Shown one piece after another: positions 25,895 through 36,393 of a stretch of DNA of 64,000 nt. The first letter of the stretch is position 1, and the number at the start of each line of letters is the position of its first letter. The stretch is taken from the NCBI GenBank assembly GCA_033239525.1, contig BSYO01000025.1, positions 9,210,001-9,274,000 on the forward strand. Direction: 5' to 3'. The notes under the pieces are model-generated. The model was not told the DNA's origin. It did no database searches and worked only from the letters and a program-made list of their open reading frames with translations. The position numbers and the translations under genes are program-made. The DNA comes from Nepenthes gracilis. Lineage: Eukaryota; Streptophyta; Magnoliopsida; Caryophyllales; Nepenthaceae.

Positions 25895-26502
25895 ATTTAT
25901 TTTAATGACATTTTCATTTATAGTAAGAATAATGAAAATATTTAAATCATTTCACACGGGTTTGCCTTACTCTTAGAAAAAAAGTTTTTTTGTTAATCTT
26001 AATAAATTTTTCTTCTTTTCGAATAAAATAACTTTTCTGAGCTTTATTGTTTTTTCTATCAGTGTTTTTGCATACTCTATAAAGATCTAGGAAATCATAA
26101 ATTAGACTAAACCTAAATCCGTCTATAAAGTTTAAAGTTTTTATAACTTATCTACTTTTTATTGCCGGTTTATTAAGAGATTTAGCAATCATAACCCCTT
26201 TCATTGAGTCCATAAAGAAAAGTAAATTCACTTGGTCTCTTAATATTGTCAAAGCTTTCAAACTTATAAAAGAGAGTTAACAACATCCCCCATCATGCAA
26301 CTCCTTGATTTTTTCAAAGTGTTTGAAGTAGAGCGTGATATCTCTGGTATTGGAGTAGGAGGAATTCTTAATTAAGAACACCATCCAATTGCCTATTTTA
26401 ATGAAAAGTTAAATGACGCTAAATAATGATACTCTATTTATGATAAGAAAATTTATGCCATTGTATGGGTCTTACAATATTTGTATTATTACTTGTTATC
26501 TT
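25895..26502 (+). pseudogene. RT C-terminus and RNase H start of element A
   Basis: It opens with YFNDIFIYSKN, in which the first catalytic Asp of YFDD is Asn. Pieces matching the thumb (FIKRFSN, IKE..KFTWS) follow. Near 26300 LLDFFKVFEVERDISGIGVGGIL gives the RNase H start, its first Asp still present in ERD. HHPIAYFNEKLNDAK and YDKKIYAIVWVLQYLYYYLLS then run up to the insertion of B. Several stops and frameshifts. Confidence 0.8.
26498..26502. repeat. Target-site duplication of element B (left)
   Basis: ATCTT, repeated exactly at 43140-43144. Removing B plus one copy restores the RNase H continuity of A (YYYLLS next to KFVLYFDH). Confidence 0.95.
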
Positions 26503-26782
26503 TGTAATATCCCGGACCTCATTGAATATATTTTAATATTTAATGAGAATTTGGACAAATTGGACGCTTTAAAAAAAATTATTTAATACCGTGAAATTTT
26601 GAAGGAATATTAAAATTTTACGGTTGGTACTGTTATGCGTTCGAGAGTATCCAATGGAGATATATATATATATATATATTAAAGGATAATGTATATATAA
26701 AAAAAATTATTAATTAATCTAAGAGGGATGGGGATATGTTTTGATAGGATAGGATAAGGGATGAGGCTTTGAGATAATATAA

Positions 26783-26816
<34 letters not shown>

Positions 26817-26994
26817 GTTTTTATATATATATAAGGGTGTTAATGGGGCTCAGGAAAGGGAAGAAACAGGGGAAAGAAAAAAAAATTTGGAGTTTATATG
26901 TTTGAAGTCACACCCGAGTTTAAGAATTATGAGAATATAATATTTAAAGTATATTAATTATTTAATTGATCTGCTTGGGTTCGGGTTCGTGACA
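26503..26994 (+). repeat. 5' LTR of element B (short form)
   Basis: The first about 200 bases and last about 120 bases match the 3' LTR (tgtaatatccc...ttaaaggataatgtatatata; gtttatatgtttgaagtcacaccc...ggttcgtgaca). The middle (about 26705-26880) has no counterpart in the 3' LTR. It contains a gataggataggataagggat segment, (TAA)n and a tatatatataagggtg TATA-like box, and replaces some 2.2 kb. Confidence 0.9.
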
Positions 26995-26998
26995 GAAG

Positions 26999-27009
26999 TG
27001 GTATCAGAG
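26999..27009 (+). other. Primer-binding site of element B
   Basis: TGGTATCAGAG, identical to the plant initiator-Met tRNA type, four bases after the 5' LTR. Confidence 0.92.
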
Positions 27010-27088
27010 AAAAGTCGTAACGGGAAGTGTTTTGGGTTAATTTTGGGTTAATTTTGAAAAGATTGTTGACCAAATTTTTATATGATAG

Positions 27089-28200
27089 GTGCATACTATG
27101 GCAGACTATAGAGATCTTAGGAGATCATATTCAAGTCGGGAAGACCATAGGAGTAGAAGATCGACGGCAAGCCAAGAGGAAGTCAGGAGCCGAAAGTTAG
27201 TAGCAAGCCGTGAAGAGGCTAGAGGTAGGAGATCAGTCTCGGGTCGTAGAGATGACTATGCTACTATGCGAAATATGATGGACCAGATGATCCAACGACA
27301 AGATCAAGAATATGGCGCGATGAGAAGAATGGCCGAGCAAGGTCAGGGGCGGACACCATACGATCGATTTAGAAGCGAGCACGTTTTGGAGTTTTTGGGT
27401 AGGTCTGATTCGATCAAAGCAGAAAACTGGCTCAAGACGTTGGAAAGAGTATTTGATATTATCGATTGTCCTGAAGAAGATAAAGTAAGATTTGCCGCTT
27501 ACATATTGGATGGTGAGGCCATGAGATGGTGGGACTCCTAACGCCATGTTTTGGGCCTGGACAATGAGAAATTTGAATGGGGGATTTTTTGAGAAGCATT
27601 TTTAGATCGATTTTTTTCATCCAGTGTTCGAGAAATTAAAGGAGCCGAGTTTGGCCGGCTTCGGCAGGGAGACAAGACAGTAGCGGAATACGATTCCCAA
27701 TTTACGGAGCTCTCCCGGTTTGCCCCTCATTTGATTGCTAATGAGACTCTAAGAGGCCAGAAGTTTGTTCAAGGGTTGCGGGACACAATCCGTAAACAAT
27801 TGGTGCCATTCAGATTGCAGACATATCAAGAAGCTCTTAATCGAGCCTTATTGCTTGAGCAAGAGGAGCTTCGGGGGAAGCATCTTCAGAAGAAGTCAGA
27901 ACAGCGAGGCCAGAGCTCGAAAGGAGGAGTTTCCCATTGAATTTCTCGTTTGATGCCAGGAAATAAAGATAAAGGTAAGGCAAGTAAAGATAAAGGGAAA
28001 GCTGTTGAAGAAAAAGTTTCCGCTCCAAAGTTTCAGTTCACCAAGTCTGCCTATGAATTATGTGGAGAGAATCACGCTGGTCGAGTATGATATCGTCAAA
28101 GTGGAGCTTGTTTTAATTGTAGTGAGACAGGCCACTTATTTAAGGATTGCCCAAATCCAAGGCGTCAAGAGAAGAGGCCCACGGTTCTAGGCAGAGCATT
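27089..28200 (+). pseudogene. gag of element B, broken
   Basis: ATG at 27089. The first 150 codons are open, Arg/Ser/Glu-rich at the N-terminus (residues 1-70), then FLGRSDSIKAENWLKTLERVFDII and GEAMRWWDS, the plant gypsy gag (retrotrans_gag) signature. A stop follows at 27539. The other frame continues with RQGDKTVAEYDSQFTELSRFAPH and FVQGLRDTIRKQLVPF to 27940. A zinc knuckle near 28110-28150 (FNCSETGHLFKDCPN, first Cys replaced by Phe) closes the nucleocapsid part. Forms the particle in an intact element. Here two or more frameshifts and a lost Cys make it a pseudogene. Confidence 0.88.
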
Positions 28201-28209
28201 TGCGACTTC

Positions 28210-29940
28210 AGCTCAGATGCTAGGGCTGACCCCTCTGTCGTGAAAGGTAATCTTCAGATTTTTAACACTATGGTGCATATTTTGATTGATCCAGGAGCTA
28301 CACATTCTTTTGTATCCCCTATGTTTGTGCATAATTTGCATGTGCCTTCCTGATATTTGGACTTTGCATTGATAGTGTCCACTCTGGTGGGTAAGTCTCT
28401 TTTGGCCGATATTGTGTACCCTCGATGTTCGGTTTGGGTTGATGGCCATGAATTATTGGCAGATCTAATTCTATTAGATATGTCAGATTTTGATGTGATT
28501 TTGGGAATGGATTGGTTAGCGTATTGTCACACCATCGTAGACTATTTTCATAAGACAGTCTTGTTTTGTATTCCGAGGTGTGAGTCTTTTGAATTTCAAG
28601 GAAGAGTTAATAAGGAGGTGTTGGGATTGATTTTTGCATTGCACGCTAGTCATTTAATTGAAGATGGATGTCAGGCTTATTTAGCATACATGGTTACATT
28701 TGAGAGTCATTCTGTGAGTGTGGAAGATATTCCAATTGTTTGCGAGTTTAATGATGTGTTGCCAGAAGAACTACCCGGTTTGCCACCAAATCAGGAAATT
28801 GAGTTTGTGATTGACATGGTGCTAGGTTCTGCACCAATATCGAGAGCACCGTATAGGATGGCCCCATCTGAGTTAAAGGAGTTGAAACAACAATTGCAGG
28901 AGTTGTTGGATAAGGGATTCATTCGGCCAAGTGTGTCACCGTGGGGTGTTCCGGTGTTATTCGTAAAGAAGGATGGGTCCATGCGGTTGTGTTGATTATA
29001 GGGAGTTGAATAAGATTACGATCAAGAATAAGTATCCCCTTCCGAGGATTGACGACCTGTTCGATCAATAGCAAGGAGCTCAAGTGTTCTCAAAGATTGA
29101 TTTGCGTTCAGGGTACCATCAGCTGAAGATAAGGCGGGAGGATGTCCCCAAGATAGCTTTTAGAATGCGGTATGGTCACTATGAATTTCTAGTGATGCCT
29201 TTTGGACTGACGAATGCACCAGTATCATTCATGGATTTGATGAATAGAGTGTTCCAGCCATACCTAGATTAATTCGTTGTAGTTTTTATTAATGATATCT
29301 TGATTTATTCAAGGAGCTTGGAGGATCATGAAGCTCACTTGAGGATCGTGTTGCAATTATTGAGGGAGAGGAGGTTATTTGCAAAACTGCAAAAGTGTGA
29401 ATTCTGGATGGAGGAGGTGGCATTTTTGGGTGATATTATTTCGACGGGCGGCGTGTCGGTTGACCCAAAAAAGATCGAAGTGGTGACAAATTGGGTAAGA
29501 CCAGCAAGCGTTGCTGAGGTACGAAGTTTCTTGGGTTTTGCGGGGTATTACAGGCGGTTCGTTGAAAACTTCTCGAGAATTACGATGCCTTTGACCCGTT
29601 TAACCCAGAAGAAAACGGCGTTTGTTTGGGATGGTAACTGTGAAGAAAGCTTTCAGGAATTGAAAAGAAGATTGACGTCTGTGCCTGTATTGTTGATTCC
29701 GGATGGATCGGGTGGATTTGTGGTATACTGTGACGCTTCCAAGAAAGGTCTAGGCTGTGTTTTGATGTAGCATGGTCGGGTGGTAGCTTATGGATCAAGA
29801 CAGTTGAAGGTTCACGAGCAAAATTACCCCACCCATGATTTGGAATTAGCAGTAGTGATATTTGCCTTAAAAGTTTGGAGACACTATCTGTACAGGGAGA
29901 AGTTTGTAATCTATTCCAATCATAAAAATTTGAAGCATTT
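28210..29940 (+). pseudogene. Protease-RT-RNase H of element B, 5' part
   Basis: The protease site reads HILIDPGATHSFVSP at 28276-28320, with the usual Asp-Ser-Gly changed to Asp-Pro-Gly. The frame at 28357-28995 carries the rest of protease (VILGMDWL) and RT start ([32 protein letters not shown]). A one-base deletion near 28993 breaks it just before DYRELNK. Then [25 protein letters not shown] and FVVVFINDILIYS follow, the last with the first Asp of FIDD changed to Asn. RNase H begins DGSGGFVVYCDASKKGLGCVL (29700-29765), then a stop where Gln is expected. The frame runs to the C insertion at 29940. Confidence 0.9.
29936..29940. repeat. Target-site duplication of element C (left)
   Basis: CATTT here and TATTT at 38877-38881, one transition apart. 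Removing C with one copy joins NHKNLKH to LFSRKELN in frame, the expected RNase H order. Confidence 0.85.
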
Positions 29941-32433
29941 TGTGAGGTTTCAGGTCTGAAAACTTGATAATGATGAGGTGATTAGTATGCTAATGATCAA
30001 TACTAGGCCTATGGATCGAATAAGGTTGGGTATTGGAAGAAAAATCGAGAAGAATTTGGGATCGTGCTGCTGAAGTGCTGCCAGCAGGCTTGCGCCTGCT
30101 GCGCACTTGAGCCGTGGCTCGAGCGTGTTTTCTAGAACCGCGCCCGCCCGCTAGCCGCTAGAGCTCTGCTCGAGCGCTTTTCAAGAATTGCGCCCACCTG
30201 ATGCTCGCTCGCGGCGCTCTCGAGCGGTGGCGCCTTTTTAAGTCACGGCGTGCTTCTTTCTCCTCATTTTTCCCACAATCCCAAAAGCTTCTAGAGTGAG
30301 AAAGAGCGCTGATTCTAGTGAGAGAAGGGAAGAGATCGAGGTCGTGGAGTTCAAATCCATCCGAGAGCTAGTTATAAAGGTGACAGCACGAGTCGAGGCA
30401 AGTATTCTCATACTCACTTCTCGTTCTCTTTCGATATTTTGCTTGATTTTGTTGGGTATTTTGTGTTGATACCCACTGTGAACGTTAGAATCATGAAGCC
30501 CATGTCTTGAGGTACAAGAATATGTAGTTATTTGTCCGAATCGTGTCCGATTCACTCGGTTTGGTTTCACCAAAACCCTAACCCATAAAATTGGGGATTT
30601 CCCATTTTCCTTCCACATATCGTGAAATTGACCTCAAAATGTGAATCCCTACGTCCTAAATATGTATATATGTCGGCCGTGAGTTTGATCTCGCACGTTT
30701 CGACCCGATCGTGGTGTCCGGGCCCTCTATAAGAGGCCAGACATTGTTCATTCGAGTGTAAAGGAAAAAATTGCATGTTTCCACCTTCGTTGTATGTTGA
30801 ATCGACCCCAAAAGATGAATCACCATATCCCAATTGTGCATATGTATCAACTGGATGCCCGATTTCACAAGTATCGAACCGTTCGTGGCATCTGGATGCT
30901 TTAAAAGAGGCCCGACACTGTTCATCCGAAAGTAAATGGGGAATTTACATGTGTTGCCCTCATTGAATTGTTATGAAAGTGTTGTCTAAATGTTATATTA
31001 AAGTGTAAGCCTCGAAAATGTGTATTTAGGCACCGGAAGCAAGGAAACGAGTCCAGGAGGCTTCTAAAATGATACGTGGTTATCAAAGGTATAAAATTCG
31101 GAATTCTCTTGTGAACATGAATTGAATTGTAATGACAGGATTGAGTCTCACTGAAAGTTGTGAACCAAGCAAGTAAATGGAAGGGAATCCACATTGTGCA
31201 TTGTGATGGAATGATCTCCCGGATGGAGATACATGTGATGGAAATGGGATTTCCCGAGTTATGAATGTGTATGGCAAATATGGATTTCCCTCTCCAAGTA
31301 TTGAAACTAATCTTGAAACTAGGACCATGATTCATAGGGGTAGTAACATTTGGCTTACCATGTCCATCGTGGTGTGAACCCGAGGAATACTTGGCCACGT
31401 ATTCTGGCCGCTCGTGGAAGCAGGTGATGTTCGTGGTATGCTTTAGGAAACTACTATGGAAGAATGAGATTTGCCCTGGTCCCCGGGGGATATGGGGCGT
31501 GTTGGCCGAGTACTACAGGCCTAAAATGTAACCGTTTGGTTAAATATTGCATCGTGGAGATGCAATCGATGGTCGAGTGCTGCAGACCTAAAATGTAGCC
31601 GTGGCTTTATAATGTGTAGCAAACACATTCCTTTCCTAGTTCTCTCGCATCCTTGGTTAGTACGGCCTACTAGCCCGGATCCGCAAAGATGATATACTGA
31701 TGAAAATAAATAATGCCTAATTGATGTAACCGTGAGAATCTAAGATTAAAAGATGTTCCCTGTTTCCTCTCATGATTCCTGATTATTGACATCTTGTGCT
31801 TTTCCCCCTCCCAGTTGTTGCTTTCATCGTTATCATGATTGTTAGTGAATTATGATTACATTTGCTGAGCTGTACACTCACCCTTACTGTTTTCCTTCCA
31901 GATGAGAACACTTAGCCGGTGCCAGATTAGTTAGAGTAAGGAGAGAGACTTGCTTGAAGATATTAGCTGGACATCGAAGCTTGAAGATTAGGTTATGTTT
32001 ATCATATTAGAATGTAAACGGCCACTCATGGATGGATATGGCCTGTTGTTGTATTATGGTTTTGTTAAACTTCCGCACATTTTTTGATGATCTAGTTATG
32101 CTTCTGCGTTTGTGTTGATATTTCTGGATTTTGTTTCTTCTTAGATGACATTTTTTTAGACCTAGTATAGTAGATAGGGTTACTGTACCTGAGCCATGGA
32201 TGATACGGCAGTTATATGATCTTGTGTTGTGTGTTGTAGGTTTTGTATTGATTATTTTGCTTAGTTGTGTGCTTATATAGGATGTATTTGAGCAGGTCGT
32301 ATTTTTAGTTTTCGTCCAATTGTAGAGAAAACTCTGTCGAAATTTCTGTAGAATCCATGAGTTAATTATGAGTATTAGTTTGTGTTACCATTGACGGAGG
32401 TTATTTATTGGAAAAATAATCCAGTCCGTCACA
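29941..32433 (+). repeat. 5' LTR of element C
   Basis: 2493 bp, from TGTGAGGTTTCAGG to CAGTCCGTCACA. Landmarks are a GC-rich, CTCGAG-containing block at 30060-30240 followed by ccttttt-aagtcacgg and a CT-rich patch, a ctgagctgtacactcaccc block at 31866, and a terminal inverted pair TGACGGA (32392-32398) with TCCGTCA (32425-32431). Compared with the 3' LTR it has an extra gccgtggctcgag segment near 30110. Antisense frames of 126 and 158 codons recur in both LTRs. Confidence 0.93.
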
Positions 32434-32435
32434 AT

Positions 32436-32446
32436 TGGTGTCAGAG
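32436..32446 (+). other. Primer-binding site of element C
   Basis: TGGTGTCAGAG, one base from the initiator-Met tRNA type TGGTATCAGAG, two bases after the 5' LTR. Conservation of this site in an element without coding capacity supports trans-mobilisation by a relative. Confidence 0.85.
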
Positions 32447-35400
32447 AGAAAGAGATGCCTTAGGTTTGATTTGAATCATATGCGGAAGCTTAGGTTAGAT
32501 AAAATTGCTCAATTAAGTTAACAAAGACGTTGGGTGATCAAGTTAGTCCGGGTAGTTTTGGTTACCCCAATCCTAATGATTTAGGCTAGCACTAAGTTAG
32601 GAGTGACTTAATGTGAAATGTCTCGGTCTTAAGGAAATATTAGTAGTGGCTCCTAGATGGGGACTCCTAATATTAGTGATTGGTTGTAGGGTCGAGAGGA
32701 AGATGATGTGTAGAGACACCTTAGCGTTGGAATTTGATTGGTATCAATTGGGTTCTTGAATTGATCAGTGTTGATTTGAGGCCTAGGTTAATTAATCTCG
32801 ATTTGAGGTTTAAGTTCGATCAGCTGTGGATTGAAATCCTTAGGCTAGAAATTCGTTAAGAGGGGTTGCCAGGTCAACCTAGCAAGTGTAATGAATAGGG
32901 TGGAGTTAGCAACTCAAGATTTGTTAATTGAAGTTAATTCTTGGGCGTGTCAAGTCTTAAGATGATAATTCATAATTGTTTCAAAAATACTAAAGTGTCT
33001 GGACTTCTGGGCAGTCCAGATCCTATTGAGGTCGAGATGTGGATTTTTAGACTTAAGATGGCATTACGCTGACCCCATGTCTAGTAGAAGGTATGGCGTG
33101 TTTCTCCATGTTAGATAGGAAGTGAAGTTGACCTCGGTTTGTTGATGTGAAGAAGATCATGGGTCTCGAGGATTAAGAAGCATTGCCCTATGTGTTTATG
33201 GAAGCTTTTTGGGAGAATGCCTTGTGTCGGTAAGACTCTCGGGAGCATGCTTCAATAGTGGTTGGCTTGACCATAAGATTGAGGGATGTCTTTATTCATG
33301 GACAGGCGGTGAAAAGGTTCAGTGTTTTAAATCAGAGTCCTAAGGTATTAACTCAATGTGTTAATGTCACCTGTCGTGACAGGAGATAAGACTCTTGGGT
33401 TTAATATTGTGATCTAGTGTCGTTTTGGAAATTATGAGCCCATGTTACATTGTGTTTTGAGTTACGTGTGATTGGAGGACATAGGCTTTGTAGTAGCGGC
33501 AAAGGTAACCTAGTATTCAGAAAGGTAAAATGATGTATCAAAGTGGATGTTCAAGTAAGAATTTTGGATAAATGCCTTCCCAAAGAGACTTTGGGACTAT
33601 GATCTAAGTTATAGATAGTACGGTCGTTGGAATAAGGATAGTTTGTATCCTCTGATCTCGAAGTGAAGAAATTCAGTGCCTTAGGATCAGAGTTTCGGTG
33701 GTGATGAAGCATGAGAGGAATATGTGGATTGCCGAGTTAGAAGATGAAATTTCTCAATCTTGATGTCATAACACTTGCATCTTTGGGATCCCGATTATAT
33801 ATGTGGTTTTGTGATTCTTAGGTTTATTTAATTAAGTATCTAAGTTCGATACAAGTGGTGTCGAGGTTGTGATATTTTTAGAGTTCGTGGATACGATTGG
33901 TTGGGTTAACTTGAACCATCTTGTGGTGCCGGTCTTGACATGACGTTATTGATGATTTGGTCAGTAAGTTATAGGGTCGATCCGAATTGTGTTGGTAACA
34001 TATTGTGCCTTGTAATTGAATTGTGCGATTTTGAGTATGAACTTGAGATAGTTAAAATATTAAGTCTTAATCTGATCTTAGTAGTAGTTCGGTAGGCGAA
34101 CTGCAGTGCTGATATAGTTGGCTTGGTAAAGGATAACATCCTGCAATTGGGCTGTGGGATCTAAAGCGTAAGTCCGAATTGATGAAGGTGTTAGGAGATT
34201 AGTGTTAACTTCCCCGCCAAGTATCTAATGAGAATCTGCGCTAAGTCCAATTTGTTTATGCGACAACATCCAGAGGATAATTGTGGTAGCCGAAAGATTT
34301 TGGTCGTGTGACTATTTGATCGAGGATGTTATCAAAAGGAAGATTTGGCTGATTTATCTTTTATCAGTAATTTGAGGTTATGTTGACATCGACAGTGACT
34401 GTTGAGGATCTTATGCAGAGCCGTAGAAGGATCGGCTTTTGCATGGTTGTGAGATGCTCTAGATCCCTCGAGGTAAATAAGTTGGACCGTTCAGGTTGTT
34501 CGTGAATTTTGGAAGGGGGTCGCCTAGGAGATCGATGGTTTGATAATCAAACTTCGTGAATGGATAGGTGTAGTTCGTGGGCCGTTGTAAAGGCTTGAGG
34601 AATTCTAAAATCGATTTAGGTCCATAGTGTGTTAATTGTGGATCAATGGAAGTTGTAGCCCCGGCAGTATACAAGATGAAATTGTGACCATTACGAAGTC
34701 CAGAAAACGCCGTTTTGATTTGGTAGGATCGTTGGCGTTTTATGAAATTTTATGGGTTGAGTCTTTCGACCATATCTGGGTCCATATTGAGGTGACTTCA
34801 TTGAGGAATTCAAAGGAATAAATGGTGTGTGCAATTTGTTTAAGGATTAAGTCATGGATTATAGATAGCTGATAATTCGCATGTCCCATTGAGAAAGGAA
34901 TGCGAATTCAGTTGAGAAAATGCCTTGCTAAGCTTGTGGCTTTGTGATTGCATGATTTTAAGGACATAGGATTTTAAGCAGTGGCTGATTGGGGAGGCCG
35001 ATTTGTGTCATGAAAGTGTATGGTCATCTTGGGTCTAACCGAAGCTGTTAAGTGACCTGACAAGTATTCCTTGGGGGATTTCTGTGTCAGTAAGACGATC
35101 AGCGTGGGAGAGATTTGTAATTGTTAGAACGAAAAATAAACGGTAGTTTTCAGAGACCGGATAGGGGCACTTGACGTTCTTGTCATTTGGGTTGACCCCT
35201 AATGGGTCTGATAAGTTATCGTGGAATGTAATACCTTTGAGAAACGTTAAGGTTATGTGACTCACGTCATGATAGGTGGATACCTTTGAGTTAAGTGGGG
35301 GAGAAGTTCATGATTAGTGTTACCCCCATATGTAAGTCGGATTTAGCCATTGAAGTTCCATTTAAAGAACTAATGATGTTGTCCTTGAAGATAACCTTTA

Positions 35401-36375
35401 TCAAAAATTTTAAGAGCTGGAATGATTATGTCATTGAGGAAGATGGTCTTAGGATATGGCAAGTGGACAGATTTGTTTAAAGGTTGGGAAGGTGAACCTC
35501 GGTATTTGCTTTTGGGGAAAGCAGACATCAATGCTGACAATTGATGTTAGGAGCTTTAATATGTCTTCGAAGTTTCCTAGAAGATGTGAAAGTTAAATCG
35601 CGAGTAAGTCCAAATGATTGGGTGATAGAATGTCGTGTTCTTGGTTGGGAGATAGAATCATATTCGTTTATGGGAGTTACGAATTTATGGAATGTGAAAT
35701 CCTTGTGGTTCTGTTTTAGGACTATTAGAATGGCCCACTTATCGTAGCCATGGAAGACGTGTTCAGCTGGAATCAGTTGGATTATTGGTATGCCAACGGG
35801 ATCATAAGGTTACTAAGTAATTGGGATCTTAAGATTCTAGGTAATGATTTAAAGTTTTATTGACTTTTCGGGTGATCGGTATGACTATAACTCAGAATGT
35901 GGCTGTAGTCTATGGATTGTGGAATTGTCTTCATAGTATGACTATCCTAAGACTATTTTAATTAGGGTAGCGCAGCGTAAGCGTTGTGGGTCCATGGCCT
36001 AGAGATTTCTAAATAAGGTTGAGATCCCTGTGATTGAATTCATTCGAGGCTTGGAATGAATTGAAGTGAAAGTTCATTGGTCCGTTTGAAGTATCAGATT
36101 GAAATGGATGAATGTCCGGCATGATTGTAGGTCGCTTTTGGAATATTTAGGGATCGTTATAAGGTCTTCCTTGTATCGATGGTTGAGAGAATCGGTAAGT
36201 GTCTGGGATGAGCTGTTCTGAGAGGCTAAGGATTTGTTTTGTAATGAGGATTAGAACGATTCAATACTTGAGGTTTCTAGAATAATCGTTGTCTGAGGGG
36301 ATGATTTTTGGATGCGAGAAAGGTTACCTATGATTTCAAAAATTTGAGATTCGTTAAATTTCGAGGACGAAATTT
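32447..36375 (+). other. Interior of element C, essentially non-coding
   Basis: A remnant of gag is visible at 32995-33060 (LLGSPDPIEVEMW), and a weak continuation (KMALR) follows. No protease, RT, RNase H or integrase motif was found in any frame, although the lineage-specific gaaatttcgaggacgaaattttc box is retained at 36357-36377. The composition is even and the text is not low-complexity, so it looks like a pol region scrambled by long decay or a dedicated non-coding interior. Confidence 0.65.
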
Positions 36376-36379
36376 TCAT

Positions 36380-36393
36380 AAGTGGGGGAGAAT
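36380..36393 (+). other. Polypurine tract of element C
   Basis: aagtgggggagaat directly before the 3' LTR, the plus-strand priming site. Confidence 0.88.
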
